The position numbers were made by a program, and so were the translations under genes. 64,000 bases of DNA from Pseudobdellovibrionaceae bacterium. Lineage in GTDB: Bacteria; Bdellovibrionota; Bdellovibrionia; Bdellovibrionales; UBA1609. The notes under the pieces were generated by a model. That model did not search any database and was not told where the DNA came from. It was given only the letters and a program-made list of their open reading frames with translations. The stretch lies in contig JACKAM010000001.1 in assembly GCA_020635075.1 (NCBI GenBank), forward strand, positions 310,001 through 374,000, read 5' to 3'. This document shows, piece after piece, positions 41,531 through 49,752 of the stretch (its first letter is position 1; each line of letters starts with the position of its first letter).

Positions 41531-42031
41531 CTACAAGCATTCAGGCAGAGTAAAATCCATTTGATGGCGTAGAATACGATCAGTTGCTTCTGAGTTGGTT
41601 GGTACTTCAAATGCTTTGATGGTGTATGTCCTGGGTCGCTCAACCATCAGATCTTGCCATTCAAGACAGTCTCCGTTCATTGACTTCTTACAAGTGGATC
41701 GGACCTTGTAGCGAGATACGATGGCCGGCAAATCCTGCCAGTCGCAATTTCGATACCCTTCTCGGTCCTTAATAGTCCCAGTCTTGCAGACCTGTACAGT
41801 CTCACCTGGAGCTTTTAAGAACTCGCCATCAACACAAAATTTGTCAGCGTAAAGGGGCTGTCCCTGGACCTGAATCATAGGAATACTGAAGACCATACTT
41901 GGGCCTCGAGATAGGCTATTCATGAAAGCCGCAAATGGACCTCCCCCGCTGGTTCCCTCTCGAGCTGAGGCGCCAAGGCTTACGCAAAGCAAGATTACGA
42001 TGGTTACGGAAATAGGCAGTCTACGGCTCAT
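41531..42031 (-). CDS. secreted six-cysteine protein, paralogue of 43186
   Basis: A 166-residue protein with a signal peptide (ISVTIVILLCVSLGASA). The mature domain shares a scaffold with the protein at 43186-43614: DKFCVDG near the start, then CKTG, CDWQ, STCKKS, GDCLEWQ, a PRTYT strand (VERPRTYTIKAFEV) and a C-terminal DFTLPECL. Six cysteines are conserved in order. Its ATG overlaps the stop of the regulator gene (ATGA) and has GAGGGG upstream, so it is translated with the regulator. The function is unknown; a disulfide-bonded extracytoplasmic domain is likely. Confidence 0.72.
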   Translation of the reverse strand: MSRRLPISVTIVILLCVSLGASAREGTSGGGPFAAFMNSLSRGPSMVFSIPMIQVQGQPLYADKFCVDGEFLKAPGETVQVCKTGTIKDREGYRNCDWQDLPAIVSRYKVRSTCKKSMNGDCLEWQDLMVERPRTYTIKAFEVPTNSEATDRILRHQMDFTLPECL

Positions 42032-42903
42032 GATTTACCCCTCGGTAGGATTCCTTCCCACTCAATAAAGTCCTTGTTGGTATCAGTGTCGTTCATTTGA
42101 TCGCAGACCAGGAGTGTAAACAGGATCTCCTTGGATCCCTCACTTTTCTGGGCAAGACGAATCAGTTCAAAATTCAATTCATAGATCATCTTTAGGGCCC
42201 GCTGTTTGTCCTGCGGAGACAACTTTAAAACGTTAAAGCCCAAATAGTTTTGGCCCTCATCGCTCGCCCTTGCAGGCTTAAAGTGGCGAAGGATCATGTG
42301 GGAGGCTACTTTTTGGGCCGCTTCCATGTCTATGGGCTTTGATCGTGAAGAACCACGGGTGTAGACGCCCTTTTGGACGATCTCGATAATTCTTCTTCTT
42401 TCCATATCCTTCAGAGTATCAATTCCGAGTTTTCCATATTCATCGCGAACGAGGTCTTGGCTTAGTAAATTTCCCTCGGCGGTTCGCCAATAGATGAAGG
42501 TGAAGGCCGGGTTGGACTTCATTTCGTCACTAAAGTCGAAAGTATAATCAACACTGCGCCAGTCGGGATTGGGATTTCGCTGTTCCATGGCCTTGGCAAT
42601 GACTGCGGGCACTTTGGCCAGTAGTTGGGGGTAATCCTTCTCTTCATGGATGGCAGAGTACAGTGAGACCAAATTGAAAAACTGAGGAACAGATTTGCCT
42701 TCAAGGTATCGCTGTAATTGCTTGCGGCTTAAAGTCGTTTTGCGGTGAAGGGCAGCCAAGCCGGCTGACATAGAGGGATAGTCCTCTAGCCAAACCTGCA
42801 AATCCATCTTGAGCTGAATCAGGAGCTGATGCCTGTTCACCTCAATTGAGCCCTGATGTTCCTGTTCCCCGAGAGTCTCGTCTCGTGGGTCCACTTCTAA
42901 CAT
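42028..42903 (-). CDS. putative TIGR02147-like regulator
   Basis: About 291 residues if started at the ATG at 42903, which follows a GGGGG tract; the frame is open to an ATG at 43068, and the extra 55 residues do not look conserved, so the start is uncertain. The sequence has a helix-turn-helix-like region (MSAGLAALHRKTTLSRKQLQ, RYLEGKSVPQFFNLVSLYSA) and a helical C-terminal half (YGKLGIDTLKDMERRRIIEI, KQRALKMIYELNFELIRLA) in the TIGR02147/DUF4423 style. It overlaps the six-cysteine gene by 4 bases and is divergent from its paralogue at 43186, so it probably controls both. Confidence 0.65.
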   Translation of the reverse strand: MLEVDPRDETLGEQEHQGSIEVNRHQLLIQLKMDLQVWLEDYPSMSAGLAALHRKTTLSRKQLQRYLEGKSVPQFFNLVSLYSAIHEEKDYPQLLAKVPAVIAKAMEQRNPNPDWRSVDYTFDFSDEMKSNPAFTFIYWRTAEGNLLSQDLVRDEYGKLGIDTLKDMERRRIIEIVQKGVYTRGSSRSKPIDMEAAQKVASHMILRHFKPARASDEGQNYLGFNVLKLSPQDKQRALKMIYELNFELIRLAQKSEGSKEILFTLLVCDQMNDTDTNKDFIEWEGILPRGKS

Positions 42904-43185
42904 CGAGATTTCCCCCAACCCCTTGCCGATTTTCCCCATCTTGTCAGTAGTTGGCAGATCTATCTCAGCTCGGGCCATTGGACAAACGGCAATTTCGCAA
43001 GGACTATTTGTCTGGCCTAAGCATCTGAATTTAGGTGGAAATAGGGGGACAAACCAAGGATTGTCCATAATTTTTAAAAGCCTCGGCCTGCCAATGTTGA
43101 AAGTTTTTCAAGGAAGTCATCTATTTGGGGCCAAGCAATCTAATCAACCAAAAGGACCCATGAGTCCTCTTCGGGAAGGAATACT

Positions 43186-43614
43186 ATGAAAAAGATGATT
43201 TTGTCCGTATTGGCGCTTGGTTTCAGCTCCTCAGTATTGGCAGCGAACCTGGTTACCATCGTTCCTCACATCCATGTTGTTCAGGCAAAGATGTCCGTTT
43301 CTGTGGATAAGTTTTGTGTCGATGGCGACATGCTTCGCACAGGAATGATTGCGGATGTCTGCACTGATTATAGTAATGGCGAAGAACCAAGATGTTTGAA
43401 AACTAAAAAAGTTGCTGTTGAGACTTCTCGCTATTATCAGACAGAGCGTTGCGTGGAGTGGGGCAGTGGTGAGGGTGAGCTGTGCAAGGCCTATAAAACT
43501 GTGACCATCACTCGTCCTTTGACTTACACATATGAAGTCTATGAATCCACACATGGCGATCGGGTTCGTACTCTTGTTGATTCCTATGACTATACAATTC
43601 CTGCCTGCGAGTAA
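43186..43614 (+). CDS. secreted six-cysteine protein, paralogue of 41531
   Basis: A 142-residue protein with a signal peptide (MKKMILSVLALGFSSSVLA). The mature chain has SVDKFCVDGDML, DVCTDY, PRCLKTK, TERCVEWG, ELCKAYK, a TRPLTYTYEVYES strand and a terminal YDYTIPACE, matching the order and spacing of the six cysteines in the 41531 protein. GGAAGGA lies five bases before the ATG. It stands divergent from the regulator-paralogue operon and is followed by a strong terminator. The role is unknown. Confidence 0.75.
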   Translation: MKKMILSVLALGFSSSVLAANLVTIVPHIHVVQAKMSVSVDKFCVDGDMLRTGMIADVCTDYSNGEEPRCLKTKKVAVETSRYYQTERCVEWGSGEGELCKAYKTVTITRPLTYTYEVYESTHGDRVRTLVDSYDYTIPACE

Positions 43615-43653
43615 GGTTCGCTCAGGAATTCTCTGTTAGATCCCTCTCAACGA

Positions 43654-43685
43654 AACGCCGACATACGTCGTGTCGGCGTTTTTTT
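43654..43685 (+). terminator. intrinsic terminator after the 43186 gene
   Basis: AACGCCGACA and TGTCGGCGTT form a perfect 10-base stem around a 7-base loop, followed by five further Ts. It lies 40 bases past the stop. Confidence 0.92.
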
Positions 43686-43747
43686 GTTGTGAATTTGTCC
43701 GCAGACAATCAGGAAGTTCCATTGCAAAACCTGATTCAAAGGGGAGA

Positions 43748-45214
43748 TTAGGGTGCCAGAAAGGCCCCTGAGTCGTAGGGGCCGCCAGCAGACCGGGACT
43801 TGCCATCGTAGTCATGAACCACCAGTGGGAGCAGAACCCCTTTTCCCTGGGCGAGCGATCCGGATTTCAAGTGGTAGTCATGTTCCACAGTATTGGCAAA
43901 ACCAGCGGCGGGCAGGGCCACATTTGAGGAGTCTCCACCGGCGATGGTAGGCAAGGTCTGAGTGAGGTAGACACTGTTTTTAATTTCCACTCCCGTGCTC
44001 ACTGACGAAGCTGCCTGGAGGAAGGTGGTAATATCGCCACCGAACGTGGAGTTCCAAATCTTGAGAATCTGCACATCGTCTTCATAGCGAACGGCCCTCG
44101 CCGTACTGTGGACCACACTGTTCATGATCGTCGTATGAGCTGGTCCGCGCACGCGAAAGGCAATGTCCGAATCAAAGACCAGAACCCGATCAACGGTCAC
44201 TTCAATAGACTCTTTGAGGTTAAAGGCGGCCATGTTGCTGATCAATCCGTCCTTGAATCCCGAAGCAATGGTCTTTTCTATCAGAATCTTAGGGCGTCCC
44301 GGACCCACCTTGCTGTCAAAGGCGTTTTCTCCCGGCACGGACCCGGCTGGGAATCCATTGGTGAGAGCCGGTAAGGGTTTCAACCAAAAGTGGCAACCGC
44401 TAATGACCAGGTTGTCCCACCCCAAGGCGCTGCGATTGGGGTCGAGTTGAACTGCATCTCCGGAGAAGGTGTGGATCTCCGTGTTCTTGATGGTGAGATT
44501 GCGAACGGCGACGCCAACAATACCGTGAGCATCGACCCTTTGTCCTCCCGTGTAGTTGAGACAATGATGGATCAGGGAGTCTTCAATCAGGATGTCGTTG
44601 ACTTCCTCAATGTCCATGCAATCCCGACTGGATTCTTTGACTTCCACATTCTTAAAAGTCAGGTTGTCGCCCCCTTTGCGCACGAGGATGAGGTCGCGAT
44701 TACCGTACCGGCCGTCAAAAACCAGTCCCCAAAAAGTCCAATAGGCGTGGTTCACCTGGAGAGCTCGGCCCGAGGTGGAGCGAATGATCACAGATCCGCG
44801 GCCATTCTTGGCTTTGACTAAGATCGACTTTTCGTTTTCACCATTGCGACTGGTGCTCAGGTCTTCGGTGTAGGTGCCGGGCAAGATCGTGACCGTCTCT
44901 CCCGCCTGGGCTTGATTCATGGCGGATTGCACAGATCCCAAGGGAGCGGCTTCAGTTGTACCGTCTCCCGTTCCACCAGGTCCAACAAAGATTTCCTTCC
45001 CCGGTGCTGGTGGAGGAGGGTCGCCTCCGCCAGGAGGATTGTTGTTGTTATTGTTAGGGTTGTTGGAGCCCGAGTTGGCGGTGCCATCTTGGGGGTGGAG
45101 ACTGCGCATGGAATTACCGCAGCCTTGGCCAAAATGGAGGGTGATAAAAGTGAGGGCGAGGATCACTGTGACCGAAAGATACAACCTTCTGCTAGGTCTG
45201 CCTGAATGGAACAC
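43748..45214 (-). CDS. lipoprotein with right-handed parallel beta-helix
   Basis: A 488-residue protein starting at a GTG with a GGGGG tract upstream. The signal peptide ends in a lipobox-like FGQGC near residue 32, followed by an Asn/Pro/Gly linker (NNPNNNNNNPPGGGDPPPP). The rest is a DUF1565/pectate-lyase-type beta helix: FVGPGGTGDGTTEAAPLGSV, QAGETVTILPGTYTEDL, then repeated rungs such as NLTFKNVEVKESSRDCMDIE and NLTIKNTEIHTFSGDAVQL. Such proteins bind or cleave polysaccharide. No catalytic residues can be assigned. It is probably surface anchored. Confidence 0.82.
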   Translation of the reverse strand: MFHSGRPSRRLYLSVTVILALTFITLHFGQGCGNSMRSLHPQDGTANSGSNNPNNNNNNPPGGGDPPPPAPGKEIFVGPGGTGDGTTEAAPLGSVQSAMNQAQAGETVTILPGTYTEDLSTSRNGENEKSILVKAKNGRGSVIIRSTSGRALQVNHAYWTFWGLVFDGRYGNRDLILVRKGGDNLTFKNVEVKESSRDCMDIEEVNDILIEDSLIHHCLNYTGGQRVDAHGIVGVAVRNLTIKNTEIHTFSGDAVQLDPNRSALGWDNLVISGCHFWLKPLPALTNGFPAGSVPGENAFDSKVGPGRPKILIEKTIASGFKDGLISNMAAFNLKESIEVTVDRVLVFDSDIAFRVRGPAHTTIMNSVVHSTARAVRYEDDVQILKIWNSTFGGDITTFLQAASSVSTGVEIKNSVYLTQTLPTIAGGDSSNVALPAAGFANTVEHDYHLKSGSLAQGKGVLLPLVVHDYDGKSRSAGGPYDSGAFLAP

Positions 45215-45475
45215 GCCCGTACCCCCAAGTGTTTATTGTACCTTAAGAAACTCAATAACCCGGAAGAGGTTCTTGTTTTGAGACAGGAATTGTGTGCTCT
45301 GAGGTTCACAATCCTGCTGTGCGCTTGGACCCTGCAATTAGGACGGATGTGGCGGTGCGCATCCTGTGGGGGTGTGGGCAGAAATTTCATTCTGGCCCCC
45401 GATTTTGACCCGGTGAGGGAAGGGGGTTAGCCCTCAGGTGGGATAAATAGTGATTTCGAATTAAAGGGGGGAATC

Positions 45476-46147
45476 ATGTTGCGTATTACTGCGCGGGCAC
45501 TCGTTGCCGCGGTCGTCGTCTCGTCTCTGTCAGCTCAAGCCTATTTTGAAGACAATCGAAAGGTCCGGGATCTGGCTAGTGGGGGTGTTCCCCAGTTGAC
45601 CATCAATAGCGAGGGTTGCCCAAAGGGTTTTGGCGATAAAAGTCTGACCGATCGTCTTGGGCCTGTGGAAACCTTTGGCACCTTTTGTGTGAAGTTGGTT
45701 TCCTTGCCCGGTGACGTACTTTCCGAAATCATCACCATGAAGGATGCGGAGCTGGAAAACGAGAGCGACTATGATCAGCGCATGACCAAGCTCTACATCT
45801 TTAAGCAAGACACCTATAATACTAACTTGGATTTGGACGCCATCAAAAAGGTGGCCAAGGCGCTCGGCATTCCGTTTCATCATCTTAGGGGTATTCGCCA
45901 CAAGGCCTTCATTGCCAATGAGTCGAGCTTTAGCCAATTTGATGGCTTGATGGTGGGCACCGAGTGGGTGGACAACCCGAAATCAGTTCAGCACCTGATC
46001 GACACTCTCAAGGGTAAACTGGTCATGGGAGTCAGCTTTGGAGACGAAGTGGAGCTTTATCCAGGCGGTGGTTTTGGCGTGACCTATTACCTTTATTTTA
46101 CCAAGGGAATGCTAGTCTATGCCAAGCTGTCGGGTTGGGACGCCTAG
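45476..46147 (+). CDS. exported protein of unknown function
   Basis: A 223-residue protein with a signal peptide (ARALVAAVVVSSLSAQA) and GGGGGG before the ATG. The mature domain contains two cysteines in the first third (SEGCPKGFGD, GTFCVKLV), a charged helical middle and strand segments at the end (GVSFGDEVELYPGGGFGVT, YYLYFTKGMLVYAKLSGW). No family is recognised. A 13-base perfect bidirectional terminator separates it from the convergent gene at 46236. Confidence 0.65.
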   Translation: MLRITARALVAAVVVSSLSAQAYFEDNRKVRDLASGGVPQLTINSEGCPKGFGDKSLTDRLGPVETFGTFCVKLVSLPGDVLSEIITMKDAELENESDYDQRMTKLYIFKQDTYNTNLDLDAIKKVAKALGIPFHHLRGIRHKAFIANESSFSQFDGLMVGTEWVDNPKSVQHLIDTLKGKLVMGVSFGDEVELYPGGGFGVTYYLYFTKGMLVYAKLSGWDA

Positions 46148-46180
46148 GTAAGGCGTCGACCGGAGTTAGGTATATTGCAC

Positions 46181-46210
46181 AAAAAAGGCGACCTGTTGGT
46201 CGCCTTTTTT
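46181..46210. terminator. bidirectional intrinsic terminator
   Basis: AAAAAAGGCGACC and GGTCGCCTTTTTT are perfect complements with a TGTT loop, giving U-tracts on both strands between convergent genes ending at 46147 and 46236. Confidence 0.95.
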
Positions 46211-46235
46211 AATTCCAGAATGGAATCACCCGGGA

Positions 46236-46625
46236 TCAAGGACGATGCTTTTCCGTAAGATCTTCATCGCGAATGTAGACTTCTTCGGGAAGTAGGCTCA
46301 GGCAGTCGCCCTCGGTGTAGACCGAGTGGACATACTTGGGAACATACCAGTAATGGGCCAGCTCACAGGCGAGTTCATTGACGGGAACCCGAAAGTAAAA
46401 ACTGGCAGTGCACTTGTTGGAAGTCACCCAATAGGTGAAGTCGCCTTGAGCTGCATGCTTCATGCGACCCCATTCGGACAGCTGAACATCAGCTCCAAAC
46501 TTAGTCTGCATGTAGTCCACAATTTGGTCCTTACAGTAATCACCTGTTTTTGACGGGATGTAGTCCACGGCAAATGCGCTTAAGCCGAAAGTCGCCACGA
46601 ACAATGCGATCGATAGTCGTTTCAT
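46236..46625 (-). CDS. small exported protein of unknown function
   Basis: A 129-residue protein with a signal peptide (MKRLSIALFVATFGLSAFA). The mature part has four cysteines (GDYCKDQ, SNKCTAS, ELACELAH, GDCLSLL) and aromatic strands (AAQGDFTYWVTS, TASFYFRVPV). GAGGGG precedes the ATG. No family is recognised; a small disulfide-bonded periplasmic domain is likely. Confidence 0.65.
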   Translation of the reverse strand: MKRLSIALFVATFGLSAFAVDYIPSKTGDYCKDQIVDYMQTKFGADVQLSEWGRMKHAAQGDFTYWVTSNKCTASFYFRVPVNELACELAHYWYVPKYVHSVYTEGDCLSLLPEEVYIRDEDLTEKHRP

Positions 46626-46903
46626 TTGATACCCCTCAGTTTGAATTTTGACTTTTTATGTTCCGGCTTTTGGAATTTGGCAAAGACAGAAGTGTGTTGG
46701 GATATTTTCGAACCGGCTATTTTAGTGGTGAGAAATTCTGACTCCGAATTATTACAACTCAGTGATTGATCAAAAGTAGGGGTGGCTTGAACACTCTGTT
46801 TAGAAGTGTCACCATGGGAATGCGGAAGCATAAAAATACCCGTAAAAACAGATAGTTAAAATTAATATAACACAAAGCATCATTAATGTGGTATTCAGGG
46901 CTC

Positions 46904-47290
46904 ATGAAAACAAAGTCATTTGCCATTACACTTATTGTTCAAGCTCTTGTGTTGGTTTTCGCCGGCTCACCTCTACAAGCGACTGCAGGTGAGTCATTCA
47001 AGTGCCAATCTGAAATGGAATTACTCAGGCAGCATCAGCAAATGCAAGATCAGTTGGGTGATGCCTTTGTTCAGCTTTACCAAGGTCATCAGCAGACACT
47101 GGCGATATGGGGCAAACGCTTGGGCGAGCAGAAAGACTTACAGGGAGCACTCGGTATCGGTGGTTTTTTGCAGCAGTCAGCTCTCTCGGCCCAGGCCGGA
47201 CTTGATGGTTCACTGCTGCAGGTTCAGCAGCTGAAGACCGAAGGACAGCAACTGTTGGATCGGTTGGAGAGTTGTCTTAAGCAGAAGTGA
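46904..47290 (+). CDS. exported helical protein of unknown function
   Basis: About 128 residues from the ATG at 46904; the frame also has an ATG at 46886 without a ribosome binding site. A signal peptide (FAITLIVQALVLVFAGSPLQATA) is followed by a Gln-rich helical domain (ELLRQHQQMQDQLGDAFVQL, SLLQVQQLKTEGQQLLDRLE) with one cysteine at each end (FKCQSE, ESCLKQ) that could pair. This is a coiled-coil type periplasmic protein with no recognised family. Confidence 0.6.
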   Translation: MKTKSFAITLIVQALVLVFAGSPLQATAGESFKCQSEMELLRQHQQMQDQLGDAFVQLYQGHQQTLAIWGKRLGEQKDLQGALGIGGFLQQSALSAQAGLDGSLLQVQQLKTEGQQLLDRLESCLKQK

Positions 47291-47325
47291 GCCCGTCCCA
47301 TGGACGGACCCACTCCCGATCAAGA

Positions 47326-49446
47326 TCATTCACAAACTTTTGTACCACCTGGATACTGTCCCCCTGGCCGACTGAAGCGGAAGGTGGGGCGATCTCCATT
47401 GGTGCGCCCTACGTAGCGACCCGATTCATTCAAACCACTGGAGTGAGTGAGGGTGGCGCGAGTTGTGCGGCTGGAACTCGGGAAGAGCACAGCTAACTTT
47501 CTGTCTCCTTCACTAATGGGCTTCCACAAAAATCCGCCGGCGCCTTCAACTCGTGAGCCGGTATTGGTGATCGTACGGCAGTTTCCACTGGGTGGGGGGG
47601 GAGCCGTGCCTCCACCGCCACCACCGCTGCAAGCAACGGTGGATCCGCAGTGTCCGGAACAATCACAGTTGTAGGTTCCGGGAGAGCAGGCCTTGTTGGC
47701 CGAGAAGTCCCAGTTTTGGCAAGAGCCACCACCACCACTTGGGGGAGGAGTGGTTCCTCCTCCGCCTCCTCCACCGCCGCAGGCGACGGTCGATCCACAG
47801 TGTCCAGAGCAATCACAGTTGTAGGTTCCGGGAGAGCAGGCCTTGTTGGCCGAGAAGTCCCAGTTTTGGCAAGAGCCACCACCGCCCCCAGGAGGAGGAG
47901 TGGTGCCACCACCACCTCCACCATCGCAGGCCTTGGTCGATCCGCAGTGGTTAGCGCAGTCACAATTGTAGGTGCCTGCCGGACAAGTCCTGTTGTTATC
48001 AAAATCCCAATTTTGACAGGAAATCCCGCCGGGTGGTTGGCCACCGCCACCACCTCCACCGCCTCCACCGCCACCGGGGAGAACTTCACAAACCGAGGAG
48101 CCATCAGGGTATTGAGCGCCTGGTTTGCTGAAACGAATGGTCGGCCGATCGCCATTGGTGCGACCCACGAAACGGCCGTTTTCAGAGAAGGCATTGCCGT
48201 GTGAAACTACCGCCCCGTTTGCCTGACTTGACTTAGGGAACAAGACGACCAACTTTTGATCGCCTTCGCTAATGGGCTTCCACAAAAATCCACTGCCGTC
48301 TTCTTGGCGATTGGAGGTTTCAGGAATGCGGTAACAGTTACCTGTGCCGGCACCTGGCGGGTTGCCGACGCAACTGATACCTGAGAACTTATAGACCTTG
48401 CCACCGCCACCGTGTTGCTTGGTGCCGGCAAAGAGGTCACCATTGAAGACTTCAAGAGCCCAGGCTTCGGTTTCACGAAATTGATAAATGGTGTGCCAGG
48501 ACTTTCCGTCGTCACAAGACATGATCAACGATGCACCACCGCCACGTCCCTTCCACTCCTTGGTAGTCAGTGCAACTAGATTGCTGTTGAAGTCAATGAT
48601 GTTCGAGATGTGACTCATATTGTGAGTGGCGTACACCTTAGTCACGCTGGTGCCATCGAATTTCCAGATTGCCGATTCATTACCAGCGCTGTAGTCGGCA
48701 GAGCTGGCCAGCCAGAGATATCCGTTGTAAACATGGCTGCGGAAGAAGCGCGTTTTGTAGGACTTCCAACTCCAGTTTTTGCCATCTGTTGAAGTAAACA
48801 TCCCGCCATCGTTTGTGTCTCGATAGACACCAAAGGCATAGAGTTTATTTTTGTATGTCTTGATCTCACGAATGTAGAGAGTTCTATTGCCACCGTCGTA
48901 GACTTTCTCCCAATTCAAGCCATCTTTTGATCGGTAGATTTGACCAGAAGGCCTTTCGTAATGGGAGTTGAGGGCATAGATATAGCCGTTGAGTACAGCC
49001 AACCCACAGCCTACTGGATTCGGTCCATCAAACACCTTGGACCATTGGGCTCCATCTGAGGAGCGATAGATCTGCCCGTCGCTCTCAGTATTGGCATACA
49101 GATAACCATTAAACTCTTCTAGAGCGCAGACCGACTCGCGCACGCGAATTCCCGGTGATTGTTCCCGCCAGGGCGGGAAAGTCATGATCTTGTTTTTACC
49201 CTGGTAGCCGAAGCCTCCGGCCACCAACTTGCCCTTGAATTCCTTCAGACTAAAAAAGCCGTCTTCGGGGCCAATGCCCACAACCTGAACCGAGTTTCCT
49301 GCAAAGGTGAGGAATTCTCCCTCCTCACTACTCAGACCCATTTCTTCCAGGGTCTTTGGGTTAAACTCACCGCTACAGGCCACGATGACCATCGCCAGGG
49401 TGATTTGAACTGGAAAACGAAGAAGAAACCAGACCAACCGATTCAT
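47326..49446 (-). CDS. modular lipoprotein: beta-propeller, duplicated domain and three Cys-rich repeats
   Basis: About 706 residues from the ATG at 49446 with lipobox IVAC. Residues about 50-370 form a propeller with blades such as GYLYANTESDGQIYRSSDG, GYIYALNSHYERPSGQIYR and LYAFGVYRDTNDGGMFTS. A domain of about 80 residues (GFLWKPISEGD.KL.VLFP, then GR.VGRTNGDRPT.RFS and a terminal VCE) occurs twice, once in the middle and once at the C-terminus. Between them lie three roughly 30-residue cysteine modules (SCQNWDFSANKACSPGTYNC, DCSGHCGSTVAC) separated by Gly/Pro-rich linkers. It is surface anchored and probably adhesive or ligand binding; no catalytic motif is evident. Confidence 0.8.
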   Translation of the reverse strand: MNRLVWFLLRFPVQITLAMVIVACSGEFNPKTLEEMGLSSEEGEFLTFAGNSVQVVGIGPEDGFFSLKEFKGKLVAGGFGYQGKNKIMTFPPWREQSPGIRVRESVCALEEFNGYLYANTESDGQIYRSSDGAQWSKVFDGPNPVGCGLAVLNGYIYALNSHYERPSGQIYRSKDGLNWEKVYDGGNRTLYIREIKTYKNKLYAFGVYRDTNDGGMFTSTDGKNWSWKSYKTRFFRSHVYNGYLWLASSADYSAGNESAIWKFDGTSVTKVYATHNMSHISNIIDFNSNLVALTTKEWKGRGGGASLIMSCDDGKSWHTIYQFRETEAWALEVFNGDLFAGTKQHGGGGKVYKFSGISCVGNPPGAGTGNCYRIPETSNRQEDGSGFLWKPISEGDQKLVVLFPKSSQANGAVVSHGNAFSENGRFVGRTNGDRPTIRFSKPGAQYPDGSSVCEVLPGGGGGGGGGGGGQPPGGISCQNWDFDNNRTCPAGTYNCDCANHCGSTKACDGGGGGGTTPPPGGGGGSCQNWDFSANKACSPGTYNCDCSGHCGSTVACGGGGGGGGTTPPPSGGGGSCQNWDFSANKACSPGTYNCDCSGHCGSTVACSGGGGGGTAPPPPSGNCRTITNTGSRVEGAGGFLWKPISEGDRKLAVLFPSSSRTTRATLTHSSGLNESGRYVGRTNGDRPTFRFSRPGGQYPGGTKVCE
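47636..47990 (-). repeat. three tandem coding repeats for Cys-rich modules
   Basis: Two units starting near 47636 and 47786 are 150 bases apart and nearly identical in DNA (shared TTGTAGGTTCCGGGAGAGCA and CAGTTTTGGCAAGAGCCACC); a third unit near 47931 is diverged. The near-identity shows a recent duplication, and the Gly/Pro linkers between them vary in length. Confidence 0.85.
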
Positions 49447-49752
49447 TGGGACCATCCTTCCTAATGGACATCACACGTGCTGCAAGAGAGACAACGTGGG
49501 GTGGGCCGTCCTGACCACACCGTCATCTATTTATATGAGGTAAACCCGATCAGTTCCTTGGAATTTACCCAACCTCAACCATTGATAGGAAATTGCAAAC
49601 AAGGTGCCCGCAAATCGACTTTCACTTGGCAAATTAGTGGGAGGAAAGTTCGGTCTTCAGTCAGAGTCTTCTCAATTGACCAATGACTTGAAGCGCATTC
49701 GGATTTCTACACAGGGGTCAGTATTCTGACTGCAGAGGGGAGGGTAAGTGTC
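49447..49752. other. 306-base intergenic region
   Basis: It lies between two minus-strand genes, upstream of the propeller lipoprotein gene. It contains a promoter-like AT stretch (ATCTATTTATATGAGG near 49526) but no gene: the plus-strand open frame 49477-49686 has no ribosome binding site or protein-like features. Confidence 0.4.

Noticed and set aside
44390..45281. Several plus-strand frames opposite the beta-helix lipoprotein
   Set aside because: Shadows of the minus-strand gene with no start signals or domains.
47592..48204. Long plus-strand open frames opposite the Cys-rich repeats
   Set aside because: They are antisense shadows caused by the Gly/Pro-rich, GC-biased linkers of the minus-strand lipoprotein gene.
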